Source: Paenibacillus sp. FSL A5-0031
Lineage (GTDB): Bacteria > Bacillota > Bacilli > Paenibacillales > Paenibacillaceae
Length of the DNA stretch: 64,000 nt
Reading direction: 5' to 3'
Assembly: GCF_001956295.1 (NCBI RefSeq)
Contig: NZ_MRTD01000006.1
Span: forward strand, 306,657-370,656
Part shown: positions 36,699 through 45,638 of the stretch, piece after piece
Layout: every line of letters begins with the position of its first letter
How positions within the stretch are numbered: position 1 is the first letter of the stretch
The notes under the pieces: model-generated
The model's database searches: none
What the model saw: the letters and a program-made list of their open reading frames with translations, nothing else
What the model was told of the DNA's origin: nothing
Position numbers and translations under genes: made by a program

Positions 36699-38933
36699 GT
36701 GAGTCATGTCTATTATACATTTCCCATAGGCATTCGGAACAGTCAGGTTCCTTTTGCCGAGCAAGCAGAAGCCGAAACGAGCCTTCAGCTTGTTGATGCA
36801 AGCCAGAAGGATGCCGGCTTCTTCCGGTCTTTAGAGCAATTCGGCATATCACTCAATAGGCCTCAAATTGCCGCTGTTCGCCATAACAAAGGAGCAGCGC
36901 TAACGCTGGCCGGAGCAGGATCGGGCAAGACGTCTGTACTCGTATGCCGAACTGCTTATCTGCTGGCTGTGCAAGGCGCCTTGCCGCAGCATATTTTATT
37001 AATGACTTTTTCCAAAAAAGCAGCCGATGAAATGCGAAGCCGCATTCGCGCTCTTCCTGTGCTTAATCCGCAAGCAGCAAGCGGCGTAGAGGCTCGTACC
37101 TTTCATTCCTTCTGCCTCCAACTGCTGCGAGGGCGCGGCTATCGCCAAGGCATTTTGGGTGAAACCGGACAAAAGCATATTTTTTTCAAACGTCTGATGC
37201 GGGAGCTTTTGCTGCAAAACGAATATGAGCCCGAAACCATTCTAGCACAGCTCTCCGCCATTAAGCTGCAGATGATCAACATCGAAGACCTTCCCGCTTC
37301 TACAACGGAGGAAAGAGAGCTAAAGCTGCTTTTCACCCGTTATGAGCAGTGGAAGAAAGAGATGGATAAATTCGACTACGATGATCTGCTGCTTGAAGCG
37401 TACAAGCTTCTGAGGGACGACAAGGCGCTGCTTGCTACCCTTCAGCAGCGCTTTCAGTACATCATGATCGATGAATTCCAAGATACGAATCAGGTGCAAT
37501 ACGTGCTCGTCCAAATGCTTGCCGACAAGCATCGCAATCTTATGGTCGTCGGCGATGACGATCAGACGATCTATTCCTTCAACGGTGCAAAAAACGATTA
37601 TATATTGAACTTCGAGCATCAGTATCCAGGTGCAGCAACTTATGTACTGGATATTAACTACCGCTCAACGAGCACAATCGTGGGACTTGGCAATGCTATC
37701 ATTCAATATAATAAGCTCCGCAAAGAGAAATCGCTCTTTGCTGTCAAGCCCAAAGGAGTTAGCCCTTCCTATGCACGGCTCAAGACGACGCAAGACGAGG
37801 CAAAGCTCATTACAGACACGATTAGCATGCAAATTGCTCAAGGCAATCGCTCCTTTGGCGATTTTGCTGTTTTATTCCGTACTGCGAGCAGCAGCAGGGC
37901 GCTCGTCGAGCTGCTTCTTACAAAGGAGCTTCCGTTTATCGACTTCGGCGACGGCCAGCTCTTTTATGACCAGTGGGCGATAAAGCCGCTAGTTGCCCAT
38001 CTGAGGCTTGCAATGGATCGCCGCAATTTCGATGCGATGGAAATTTTGCTCCCCTCGCTTTATGTCAATCGGGAACAGGCTATGGCTTTCATATGGAACC
38101 AAGACAAGCAGCGTGCTAAGAAATGGCCGCTCATACATCTGCTTGAATTTCCGCAAATCAAAGAATTTCAGAAAGACAAAATCAAGGAACGCATTAAGCT
38201 TATTAAAGCGCTGGCCGAATTAAAGCCTGCTGAAGCTATTATGCAGCTTCGCCAATCCTTTTATGACCAATTTCTTGAAACGAGCAAGCGTCATGAAATG
38301 ACGGAGCATAAGGAAGGTCTAAAGGAAGTGCTTGATGAGTTCGAATCTGCGGCGAGCACATATGATACCATTGAAGCTTTTCTGGCCTATATTGATGATA
38401 TTACGGACAAGCATGCTGCCGTGCAGCAGCTTCAGAAGCATAATCATAACCGCAGTGCGATATCTTTGATGTCCATTCATAGATCCAAAGGACTTGAATT
38501 TCCTGTTGTATTCGTCATCGGCGCTTCAGAAGGCATTTTACCGCATAGCTCTGCATTAGCTGCGGATAAGCATAGTGACCGGAGCTCCATTCAAACGGGC
38601 GACAACGCACTGGCAGAAGCGCTGGAGGAAGAACGAAGACTCGCCTATGTTGCTGTTACTAGAGCCCAAGAGGAGTTGTATATCAGCTCCCCTGCTCTGT
38701 ACCGAGGAAAACCGGCTGAACTATCAAGGTTCATCCGCTCTGCCTTTATGTCAGGTGAAGAAGAGGACGGTGATACTGAATCTGCTCTTGCATGGTTATG
38801 TACTAGCGATTCCTGCGAGGTATGGCAGCGTATTATAACGTACGAGGATTCACAATCAGAGACTCGTGCTTGCCCATTATGCCAGTCTCCAATGGAGCAA
38901 GGCACAAAGATATTGCCGAAGAAAAAGAAGTGA
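36699..38933 (+). CDS. UvrD/PcrA-like SF1 DNA helicase with C-terminal zinc ribbon
   Basis: Superfamily 1A helicase (about 744 aa). Motif I LAGAGSGKTSVL, motif II IDEFQDTN, motif III GDDDQTIYSFNGA, motif V SIHRSKGLEFPVVFVIGA and motif VI EERRLAYVAVTRAQEEL are intact, so it should unwind DNA. It is not the housekeeping PcrA: the C-terminus lacks the Tudor-like end and has C-x4-C...CPLC (about 40 residues before the end) resembling a zinc ribbon, then KKKK. I chose GTG at 36699 (MSHVYYTFPIG) after AAAGGTGATG; an ATG ten codons earlier is the alternative. A PAS-HD-GYP gene follows 18 nt later. Confidence 0.87.
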   Translation: MSHVYYTFPIGIRNSQVPFAEQAEAETSLQLVDASQKDAGFFRSLEQFGISLNRPQIAAVRHNKGAALTLAGAGSGKTSVLVCRTAYLLAVQGALPQHILLMTFSKKAADEMRSRIRALPVLNPQAASGVEARTFHSFCLQLLRGRGYRQGILGETGQKHIFFKRLMRELLLQNEYEPETILAQLSAIKLQMINIEDLPASTTEERELKLLFTRYEQWKKEMDKFDYDDLLLEAYKLLRDDKALLATLQQRFQYIMIDEFQDTNQVQYVLVQMLADKHRNLMVVGDDDQTIYSFNGAKNDYILNFEHQYPGAATYVLDINYRSTSTIVGLGNAIIQYNKLRKEKSLFAVKPKGVSPSYARLKTTQDEAKLITDTISMQIAQGNRSFGDFAVLFRTASSSRALVELLLTKELPFIDFGDGQLFYDQWAIKPLVAHLRLAMDRRNFDAMEILLPSLYVNREQAMAFIWNQDKQRAKKWPLIHLLEFPQIKEFQKDKIKERIKLIKALAELKPAEAIMQLRQSFYDQFLETSKRHEMTEHKEGLKEVLDEFESAASTYDTIEAFLAYIDDITDKHAAVQQLQKHNHNRSAISLMSIHRSKGLEFPVVFVIGASEGILPHSSALAADKHSDRSSIQTGDNALAEALEEERRLAYVAVTRAQEELYISSPALYRGKPAELSRFIRSAFMSGEEEDGDTESALAWLCTSDSCEVWQRIITYEDSQSETRACPLCQSPMEQGTKILPKKKK

Positions 38934-38951
38934 GGAGAAACGATTTGCAAC

Positions 38952-39938
38952 ATGAATGAACACCTCGTCCATTACCTTAAACTAGCTGATGCTGTGATCA
39001 TCACAGATATAGAACATCATATTCTTGCAGTCAATCCGTCCTACGAGAAAATTACGGGCTACTCATCACAAGAAATAGCAGGGAAAAAAGCTGGCATCCT
39101 GCGAACATCCTATACGCCAAAGGAAACGCATGATCAGATGAAGCAAGCACTTAAACAAGGCTTGCCATGGTCAGGCGTACTAACAAATCGGCGAAGAGAC
39201 AGCAGCATTTGGCATTCCTCCATTACCATAACACCTCTGCAAATCACAGGGGTAACCTATTATATCGGTATTTTTCGTGAGCTGGAGAAGTTAAAGAGCG
39301 GCTTCTATTTACCAGAGGAGCGCATCGGCTCCATTCAAAGCTCGATGCTTAAGGTGCTCGCCATTTCTTGCGAGATTCGTGATCCGGGCATCGAGCAGCA
39401 TCTCGTCCGTGTGCGGGATTTAACGGAACGGCTCACTCACTTCCATAATGAACGCATGCAATTATGCTGGACGGAGGAAGCCGTGAACCGCATTTCTCAT
39501 GCAAGCATTTTGCACGATATCGGCAAATCAGGAATTCCGGAGGGCATTCTATATAAGCCGGGTCCGCTCGCTTATTACGAACGAAATATTGTTGAGATGC
39601 ATACCCAAATCGGCGTTGATATCATTGATAAAATTTATGCTGAGCTTACAGATGATTTATTTAAGCTTGAGCTCGAAATGGGTAAAAATATTATTTTATA
39701 CCATCATGAAAAATGGGACGGCACCGGCTACCCGCATCAGCTTGCCGGAGAAAACATTCCTATTGAAGCACGTATCGTCAGCGTCGTTGATGTTTATGAT
39801 GCATTGACCAGCACTCGTCCCTACAAAGAAAAATGGTCCGAAGAACGGGCGCTGGAATATATTAGTGAACAGCGCGGGCTGCATTTTGACCCTGAGCTCG
39901 TTGACTCCTTCCTCGCGCTCCATTCTAACGAGATGTAG
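38952..39938 (+). CDS. PAS domain - HD-GYP phosphodiesterase
   Basis: 328-aa soluble signalling protein. A PAS domain (about 5-115: ADAVIITDIEHHILAVNPSY) precedes an HD-GYP domain with HDIGKSGIPEG, HHEKWDGTGYPHQLAGENI and VDVYDALTSTRPYKE. HD-GYP proteins hydrolyse cyclic-di-GMP. There are no membrane segments or receiver domain, so the PAS domain is the probable sensor. It directly follows the helicase gene and shares its transcript, but a functional link is not obvious. Confidence 0.9.
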   Translation: MNEHLVHYLKLADAVIITDIEHHILAVNPSYEKITGYSSQEIAGKKAGILRTSYTPKETHDQMKQALKQGLPWSGVLTNRRRDSSIWHSSITITPLQITGVTYYIGIFRELEKLKSGFYLPEERIGSIQSSMLKVLAISCEIRDPGIEQHLVRVRDLTERLTHFHNERMQLCWTEEAVNRISHASILHDIGKSGIPEGILYKPGPLAYYERNIVEMHTQIGVDIIDKIYAELTDDLFKLELEMGKNIILYHHEKWDGTGYPHQLAGENIPIEARIVSVVDVYDALTSTRPYKEKWSEERALEYISEQRGLHFDPELVDSFLALHSNEM

Positions 39939-39950
39939 TTGCAAAATAAA

Positions 39951-39996
39951 AGCGCCAATCCCGAACATGGAATGAACCGTGTCCTCGATTGGCGCT
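39951..39996. terminator. bidirectional terminator between HD-GYP and GNAT genes
   Basis: AGCGCCAATC...GATTGGCGCT, T-rich on the plus side. Confidence 0.85.
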
Positions 39997-40010
39997 TTAT
40001 TTGTTTGTTT

Positions 40011-40571
40011 TTATGCTCCATATAGCGCGTCGAACTCATCCTCTAATATAGACATCGTAATGAGATCATGAAACTTCCCATCCATAAACAAAGTGTCCCT
40101 CTCTACTCCCTCGCGATGAAATCCGATCTTCTCATACACATGGATGGCGCGCGGATTAAAGGCGTATACTCCGAGATGGATTCGGTGCAAGTTCAACTTT
40201 TGAAAGCCGTATCTAAGCATGAGAAGCAGCGCTTCTGTACCATAACCTTTGCCGCGATGCTGCGTCCCTTGAATACCGATACGTATATTCGCGCTGCGAT
40301 TGATCGTATCCATATCATTTAGTACAACCTCGCCAAGCAGCTCTCCTGTTTCCTTCAATATAATCATGGAGTCAAATCGCTCTTCGTTTATGACGCTAAT
40401 TTTACGAATCCAAGCTTCGATTTCCTCACGTGTAAAAGCTTTTTGTGACCCTGTCAGCAGGTTCATCTCCGTATCTTGTAAAAAAGCTAAATAAGGCTCT
40501 ATATCGGACTCCTTTGCTGGACGCAATAATACCGAATTCCCCTCAATGATGTGTTTTGCAAGTTGTGTCAT
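40011..40571 (-). CDS. GNAT-family N-acetyltransferase, RimJ/RimL type
   Basis: About 186 aa. IRIGIQGTQHRGKGYGTEAL is the acetyl-CoA loop; LHRIHLGVYAFNPRAIHVYE and a GFHREG motif are typical of the RimJ/RimL subgroup (ribosomal-protein or spermidine-type acetyltransferases). Start at 40571 (MTQLAKHIIEG) after GGAGAG. It is the last gene of the ECF41 cluster, 32 nt after the cupin gene. Confidence 0.87.
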   Translation of the reverse strand: MTQLAKHIIEGNSVLLRPAKESDIEPYLAFLQDTEMNLLTGSQKAFTREEIEAWIRKISVINEERFDSMIILKETGELLGEVVLNDMDTINRSANIRIGIQGTQHRGKGYGTEALLLMLRYGFQKLNLHRIHLGVYAFNPRAIHVYEKIGFHREGVERDTLFMDGKFHDLITMSILEDEFDALYGA

Positions 40572-40603
40572 CACAATAATCTCTCCTATTTTTACTCTCA
40601 GCA

Positions 40604-41098
40604 TTAATAAATCAACTCATGATTTTCCTGTATATTATTTTGTGCGCAAAAATCCTTATACTTCTGAAGTACAGTGAAAATATCATCTTGTCCGGTAATC
40701 TCATCGTTGTCATCGAAGTATTGCAGCGCTCCCCCTAATATAAAGAGCGTCAGCACCTCCTCGTCTTCCGTTATGAGGGTATGAATATCTCCGGGCGGTT
40801 CATAAATAAAGGTTCCCGGGGTGGCTGCCCAATCGCGCCCCTCATATCGCCATTTCCCTTGAATGTTGTACCCGATCACAGATCCGCCGGTATGCCTATG
40901 CTTGCCTAACACTTGATTGCTTTTTATTTTGAATAAATAAATCCATGTTCCATTGCTAAGATCAAAGCGTAAAGGTTTGAAATAGCAGGTATGATTTTTA
41001 TCAAAAGGAACCCATGGCAAATCATCTATTTTAAATATGCGTTCAGGCAGTTGAAAGGCTTCTGCTAATTTTACAACGGTCTCGTCAATTAACTTCAA
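40604..41098 (-). CDS. cupin protein, 2,4'-dihydroxyacetophenone dioxygenase-like
   Basis: 164-aa single-cupin protein of the DAD/ChrR-type cupin group. Likely metal ligands are in GKHRHTGGSVIGYNIQGKW and PPGDIHTLI. Characterised DAD enzymes cleave an aromatic ketone using iron; ChrR-type cupins sense singlet oxygen with zinc. It lies 18 nt after the ECF41 sigma gene. The combination could make it a target or partner of that sigma factor, but catalytic activity is unproven. Confidence 0.8.
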   Translation of the reverse strand: MKLIDETVVKLAEAFQLPERIFKIDDLPWVPFDKNHTCYFKPLRFDLSNGTWIYLFKIKSNQVLGKHRHTGGSVIGYNIQGKWRYEGRDWAATPGTFIYEPPGDIHTLITEDEEVLTLFILGGALQYFDDNDEITGQDDIFTVLQKYKDFCAQNNIQENHELIY

Positions 41099-41116
41099 AT
41101 GAAGACACCTCCCTCC

Positions 41117-41995
41117 TTATGATCCACCAGTATACAATTTCAACAGTTTCAGCTTATCTGGGTTTCTAACAATGTAGAGATGAAGTGCACCCCCCTGCAC
41201 CACATGGAAAAGAGTAACCCCCTCGATTCCTTTATCTGATCGTAAAACAAGTCCCGTCTGACCGTTCAGAATTCTAAGCTCGGCTTTCACACTGCCATCA
41301 GCAAGTGGTCCTTTTTGAACCAAACCGAATAAAAACCGAGAAACATTTTCGCGTGTTTTAATAGGATGAATAGCAGCAGACACTTTGCCTCCGCCATCTG
41401 AAAGGAGTACAACCTCCTCTGCAAGCAGAGAAAGGACCTCCTTCACATTGCCCTCCGCAAGCTCCAATACAAAACGACGAACCCATTCTTCACCCGCAGG
41501 CTGCGCATGAACAGGTTCAGCCTCGGAAATCCCCATTTTGTCTCGCGCACGGCTCAGCAGCTTTCGACAATTGACTTCGCTTTTTTCTATAAGCTTTGCA
41601 ATATCCGAATATTCGAAGCCCAGCGCTTCACGAAGCACAAATACAGCACGCTCCGAGGGGGTTATCCGTTCAAGCAAAACCAGCATTGCATAAGACAACA
41701 AATCGTGGTGAATAACGGCATCCAGTGCATCCGTCTCTTCTGTAATAATGGGTTCTGGGAGCCACGGCCCAATGTACCGCTCTCGCTGCTTTCGGGCGGA
41801 CTTTAGCAAATCCAAGCTGCGGTTTGTCGCCATTTTGCACAAATAAGCCTTCGGCTCGGCTATGCTCTCTGGATCTATATCATATGCCTTCACGAAAACA
41901 TCCTGCACGATATCTTCAGCGTCAGCAGCCGAACCAGTAAGCTGATATGCAATTTTGAACAAAAGCGCTTTATATTGCAGGTAAAGCTCTTTCAT
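41117..41995 (-). CDS. ECF41-family RNA polymerase sigma factor with SnoaL-like C-terminal domain
   Basis: 292 aa. Sigma2 (residues 1-70, AYQLTGSAADAEDIVQDVF) and sigma4 (about 100-155) are joined by a linker with WLPEP (78-82). A SnoaL/NTF2-like domain (about 165-285) carries DGGGK (200-204) and NPDKL (278-282). These three motifs are diagnostic for ECF41, whose fused C-terminal domain both activates and inhibits the sigma factor, so no separate anti-sigma is needed. It follows the flavin oxidoreductase by 37 nt, in line with the usual ECF41-oxidoreductase linkage. Confidence 0.93.
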   Translation of the reverse strand: MKELYLQYKALLFKIAYQLTGSAADAEDIVQDVFVKAYDIDPESIAEPKAYLCKMATNRSLDLLKSARKQRERYIGPWLPEPIITEETDALDAVIHHDLLSYAMLVLLERITPSERAVFVLREALGFEYSDIAKLIEKSEVNCRKLLSRARDKMGISEAEPVHAQPAGEEWVRRFVLELAEGNVKEVLSLLAEEVVLLSDGGGKVSAAIHPIKTRENVSRFLFGLVQKGPLADGSVKAELRILNGQTGLVLRSDKGIEGVTLFHVVQGGALHLYIVRNPDKLKLLKLYTGGS

Positions 41996-42032
41996 TTCGC
42001 CATCCCTCGTTTCCTAACAAGTGCTGCTGTTA

Positions 42033-43226
42033 TCATTTTATGAGACTCGCATAATCCCAAGTCATTTTCCGTACCTTCCATCCGAGCTTCCCCGTTATGA
42101 TAATGTCGAGGCCCCATTGCCTTGTCCATACCATTCCCCGCTCTGGCCCGAGACCAAAACAGAAAAAATCAAGATAGCTCTTGTGAACAGGTGCAGAATG
42201 ACCCATTATATCTGCCGTTATGACTTTCCCCAGCCTATCTGCTTGCGCTGTCGCTTCCTTGCACGTCATCCTATCCTCAAGCCCGCTCACCGGGTCAACA
42301 ATTTGAGCACAGTCGCCAATGCTATATATCCCAGGTGCTTCTTTCACACGGTAATTAGCGTCCACAATGACTCGACCATCTGTAGTAAGCGGCAGCCCCA
42401 TGCTTCTGAGCATCGGATTGGGCAGCAGGCCAAGCGTCCAAATACATAAGCCCACCTTTAAAATCCCACCATCCGATAAGAGAAGCTCCCCTTCCCTCTC
42501 ACGAATAGCTTTGCGTCCGTGCAGAACAGTCACTCCGCTGCCCTTAAGCAAGCGCTCCAGCTTCATGCCAACCTTTGCCGGTCCCTCCTGAAATAACCTA
42601 TCCTGCGCATTTAGCAAGTAGAGAATCACTTCTGACGGATCAAGTCCGAGTGTACTTGCTTCCTTACGCAAAGCATAGACAAGCTCAGCAGATGATTCGA
42701 TTCCGCTAATCCCCGCTCCTGCAACGGCAACAGTCATCCATCTTTGACGCTTCGCACGGCTTGTTTCCTTTACCGCTTTTCTCAAGTTTTCATGCCAAAG
42801 CTCTCGAATATGAGCTGCGCTTGCGAGTCCAGTCAAGGCAATACCTCCCTGATCGGCATCGGGCTGACGAATAACGCTTCCTGCTGCCAAAATGAGAATA
42901 TCGTATTTTAAATTCTGCTCCTGCCCATCCTCATCTTGATACAATAACCGTTTATCCCTTTTTTCTATGGTCATTACCATTCCTTGAATAAATTCCACGC
43001 CATCCGGAAACAAGCTGCCAAAAGGAACAACAATATTATCATCATTGACAGCCGGCTTGAACAGCAGTACCTTCCTAAGATGGTATGGCTGCTTATCAAT
43101 CAGAATTAAACGGAGCTTCTCAGCTCCTAATTCCGGCTGCAATGTTTTTCGTATTGCCTTGAGGGCGTTAATTCCCGCATAACCGCCGCCAATAATGACA
43201 CATGTTATTTCCTTTTTCTCATTCAT
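42033..43226 (-). CDS. FAD-dependent pyridine nucleotide-disulfide oxidoreductase, NDH-2 type
   Basis: About 397-aa two-dinucleotide-binding flavoprotein similar to type II NADH dehydrogenases. FAD motif CVIIGGGYAGINALKAI at the N-terminus, NAD motif VAVAGAGISGIESSAEL near the middle, and YSIGDCAQI for the second FAD site. The C-terminus contains few hydrophobic residues for membrane attachment. Start at 43226 (MNEKKEITC), AGGAG 9 nt upstream; the longer frame to 43286 would run through a probable ECF41 promoter. Probable oxidoreductase partner of the ECF41 regulon. Confidence 0.88.
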   Translation of the reverse strand: MNEKKEITCVIIGGGYAGINALKAIRKTLQPELGAEKLRLILIDKQPYHLRKVLLFKPAVNDDNIVVPFGSLFPDGVEFIQGMVMTIEKRDKRLLYQDEDGQEQNLKYDILILAAGSVIRQPDADQGGIALTGLASAAHIRELWHENLRKAVKETSRAKRQRWMTVAVAGAGISGIESSAELVYALRKEASTLGLDPSEVILYLLNAQDRLFQEGPAKVGMKLERLLKGSGVTVLHGRKAIREREGELLLSDGGILKVGLCIWTLGLLPNPMLRSMGLPLTTDGRVIVDANYRVKEAPGIYSIGDCAQIVDPVSGLEDRMTCKEATAQADRLGKVITADIMGHSAPVHKSYLDFFCFGLGPERGMVWTRQWGLDIIITGKLGWKVRKMTWDYASLIK

Positions 43227-43258
43227 CTCCATCAGCTCCTGTGCATGTTTGCACATAA

Positions 43259-43285
43259 AACGATGAGATAAGCTCTTTTGTGACA
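43259..43285 (-). promoter_or_regulatory. candidate ECF41 promoter
   Basis: TGTCACA (43285-43279), 16-nt spacer, CGTT (43262-43259). The reported ECF41 consensus is TGTCACA with a CGTC-type -10. It lies 33 nt before the oxidoreductase start. Confidence 0.65.
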
Positions 43286-43286
43286 A

Positions 43287-44285
43287 TTACTCTAAATTTC
43301 TAAAATACTCCATCTTGCTGTCGATAAATCCGTCATCAAAATCAGCTGCTCCGATCAACTCAGATTCACTGAAGCATAAGCTAAAGAGCCAAAGCTGTCT
43401 AAGCGCTACGAATATCGGAACCGCTTGAATATCATTTTCGCCTATAGATCTGATTTCTCTATATCCGCAAACAAATGCATCCCAAAGACGTTCAACCTCA
43501 TCTTTATCGTGCCTGCTATGAATTTCTCTTGCCAGTCTAAATTCTGCAATGTCATAAGCTCGCCAGCCATAACCGCAAATATCAAAATCATAATGCGTCA
43601 ATGTTCCATGTTCCGTAAAAGCGACATTCGTATTGCCATGCAAATCCCCATGACAAATTCCAAAGTCCAGCCCTGCTTTCAGATGAATGTTAAGCTGATC
43701 TTTTAAGCGCATAACCAGCTCATATAGATATTGATAATCCTCTTGCCGATTTTCCATATGCTGCTTAATTATGCGAAGCGGACTGTCTATCAAATGCTCC
43801 AAATCGAGCTCTCCCCTTGTGTGCTCAGAGGTGAAATCGTCAGCAGCTTGATGAATCTGAGCAACGGATGCGCCAAATAGACGACTGTCTTCTGGATGCT
43901 GCATACGCTTTTCATGACCATCAGCAAAACTAAACATTACCCCGTACTTTACACCCTCAGGGACCAAAAACTCATTAATTAATGTGCCGTCATTTTTCTC
44001 AATCGGTACGGACACGCTTATCCCTTTTGCATGAAGAGCGTTTAATAAATCTAATTCAAAAGCAATCTCTGATTGGTTTCTCCGGTCCGCTCGGTACACT
44101 CTAAATATGTATTTGCCTTGCTCCGTCTCTAAAATATAAGTATCGTTCATCCCTCTCAAAAAATAGTGCAGGCGAGCGGACTCATGAATGCCATAGTGGG
44201 CTTTAATATGCGACAATAACGCTTCGGTTGATAATAGCGAGTATGCTACAGGAAATAAATGCAAGGGTACCTCATCCTTTTTCAT
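43287..44285 (-). CDS. APH-family phosphotransferase
   Basis: 332-aa aminoglycoside phosphotransferase/choline-kinase fold protein. The Brenner motif is DFGICHGDLHGNTNVAF and the metal-binding motif LTHYDFDICGYGWRAYDI. It is most like the homoserine kinase type II/SrkA-like kinases of Bacilli, which lack confirmed substrates; a drug-modifying role is not implied. It ends immediately before the ECF41-like promoter, so it is probably a separate transcription unit. Confidence 0.85.
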   Translation of the reverse strand: MKKDEVPLHLFPVAYSLLSTEALLSHIKAHYGIHESARLHYFLRGMNDTYILETEQGKYIFRVYRADRRNQSEIAFELDLLNALHAKGISVSVPIEKNDGTLINEFLVPEGVKYGVMFSFADGHEKRMQHPEDSRLFGASVAQIHQAADDFTSEHTRGELDLEHLIDSPLRIIKQHMENRQEDYQYLYELVMRLKDQLNIHLKAGLDFGICHGDLHGNTNVAFTEHGTLTHYDFDICGYGWRAYDIAEFRLAREIHSRHDKDEVERLWDAFVCGYREIRSIGENDIQAVPIFVALRQLWLFSLCFSESELIGAADFDDGFIDSKMEYFRNLE

Positions 44286-44517
44286 TATCTATTTTAAATC
44301 GTGAATCCATCCTAGTTGTTTGCAAATGATGAATCTATTACTTTCCACTATCCATATCATAGCAAATTATTTGTCCCCGATCTGGTAGAGAATTACTATG
44401 ATTAATTTTGCCCGCTTTATTGATGCGGCTTGGGACACATGACGTAGCTCATGATAGCAGCAATGAATACACTACATACAAGAAGCGCGACAGGCAGACC
44501 TCAAAGGAGGAATCCAC

Positions 44518-45546
44518 TTGGATGTATGGAATCAAAGCTATGAGCAGCTCATCTTCCTCCAGGATCGTTCTATCGGTTTAAAGGCAATTATTGCAATAGA
44601 CAGCACAAAGCTTGGTCCTTCCCTCGGCGGCTGCCGGTTTTGGCAATATGCCAGCGATGAAGCTGCTGTCCTCGATGCGCTGCGGCTAGCGCAGGGAATG
44701 ACCTATAAATCAGCGATCTCAGGTTTGCCATTTGGCGGCGGCAAAGCTGTCATTCTAAGCCAGCCCGGTCAAAGCTCGCGGGAAATATTGTTTCGGGCGC
44801 TAGGCCAGCATATTCAAAACCTGCAAGGAAGCTATATTACCGGTATGGATCTGGGTACAGATGTTTCGGATATGGACTGGGTTCGCCTCGAGACACCCTA
44901 TGTGACTGATGTATCCGGGTCGCTCGGAGCAGTAAATGATCTCACAGCTAAAATGACCGCATACGGCGTTTTCCTTGGCATTCAGGCCTCTCTCAAAACG
45001 GTTTACGGTTCCGAAAATATGCAGCAAAAAATCATTGCCGTTCAAGGATTAGGCAAAGTAGGTTATCAGCTATGCCGCTATTTAAAGCATGCGGGCGCAG
45101 AGCTCGTTGTAACGGACGTTGATTCAAAGCGGGTGAAGAAGGTTGTCGAGGAGTTTGGGGCAATGCCTTGCAAGCCAGATGTCATTATGCGCATACCTTG
45201 CGATGTCTTCTCGCCATGTGCTTTAGGCGGCATCCTAAATGATTTTACATTAGGCCAGCTAGACTGCAGCATCGTTGCTGGGGCAGCGAACAATCAATTA
45301 GCAGAAATCCGCCATGGCGAGAAGCTTCATGAGCTAGGCATTTTGTATGCACCGGATTATGTGATTAACGCAGGCGGGATCATCGTAACCTCTGTTGAGC
45401 TTATTGGCGGGGATGCTGCGACAGCGCAGCGAAAAGTTGAGAAAATAAATGGTACACTGTTGAACGTATTTCAAACAGCAGACGAACATGGAATTTCAAC
45501 CGCAGCAGCAGCCAATCAAATAGTGGAGCAAATGCTAAAGGGCTGA
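44518..45546 (+). CDS. leucine dehydrogenase-type amino acid dehydrogenase
   Basis: NAD-dependent Glu/Leu/Phe/Val dehydrogenase (342 aa; leucine dehydrogenases about 360). PSLGGCRFW and SGLPFGGGKAVI hold the substrate and catalytic lysines; IAVQGLGKVGYQLCRYL is the NAD motif; GAANNQLA and YAPDYVINAGGII fit the family. It deaminates branched-chain amino acids to 2-oxo acids, opposing the ilv-leu pathway of this window. The start codon is TTG with GGAGG 7 nt upstream. Substrate choice among Leu, Val and Phe cannot be fixed. Confidence 0.9.
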   Translation: MDVWNQSYEQLIFLQDRSIGLKAIIAIDSTKLGPSLGGCRFWQYASDEAAVLDALRLAQGMTYKSAISGLPFGGGKAVILSQPGQSSREILFRALGQHIQNLQGSYITGMDLGTDVSDMDWVRLETPYVTDVSGSLGAVNDLTAKMTAYGVFLGIQASLKTVYGSENMQQKIIAVQGLGKVGYQLCRYLKHAGAELVVTDVDSKRVKKVVEEFGAMPCKPDVIMRIPCDVFSPCALGGILNDFTLGQLDCSIVAGAANNQLAEIRHGEKLHELGILYAPDYVINAGGIIVTSVELIGGDAATAQRKVEKINGTLLNVFQTADEHGISTAAAANQIVEQMLKG

Positions 45547-45565
45547 ATAACCACACAATCGAAAA

Positions 45566-45613
45566 AAGGGGATGTATCGAAAGTAGATTTCTCTACTTCC
45601 GGCACATCCCCTT
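45566..45613. terminator. bidirectional terminator between leucine dehydrogenase and ferritin
   Basis: AAGGGGATGT...ACATCCCCTT with an inner AAGTAGA/TCTACTT stem. Confidence 0.85.
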
Positions 45614-45638
45614 ATTATTCATTATTGCGGTGTCCAGC

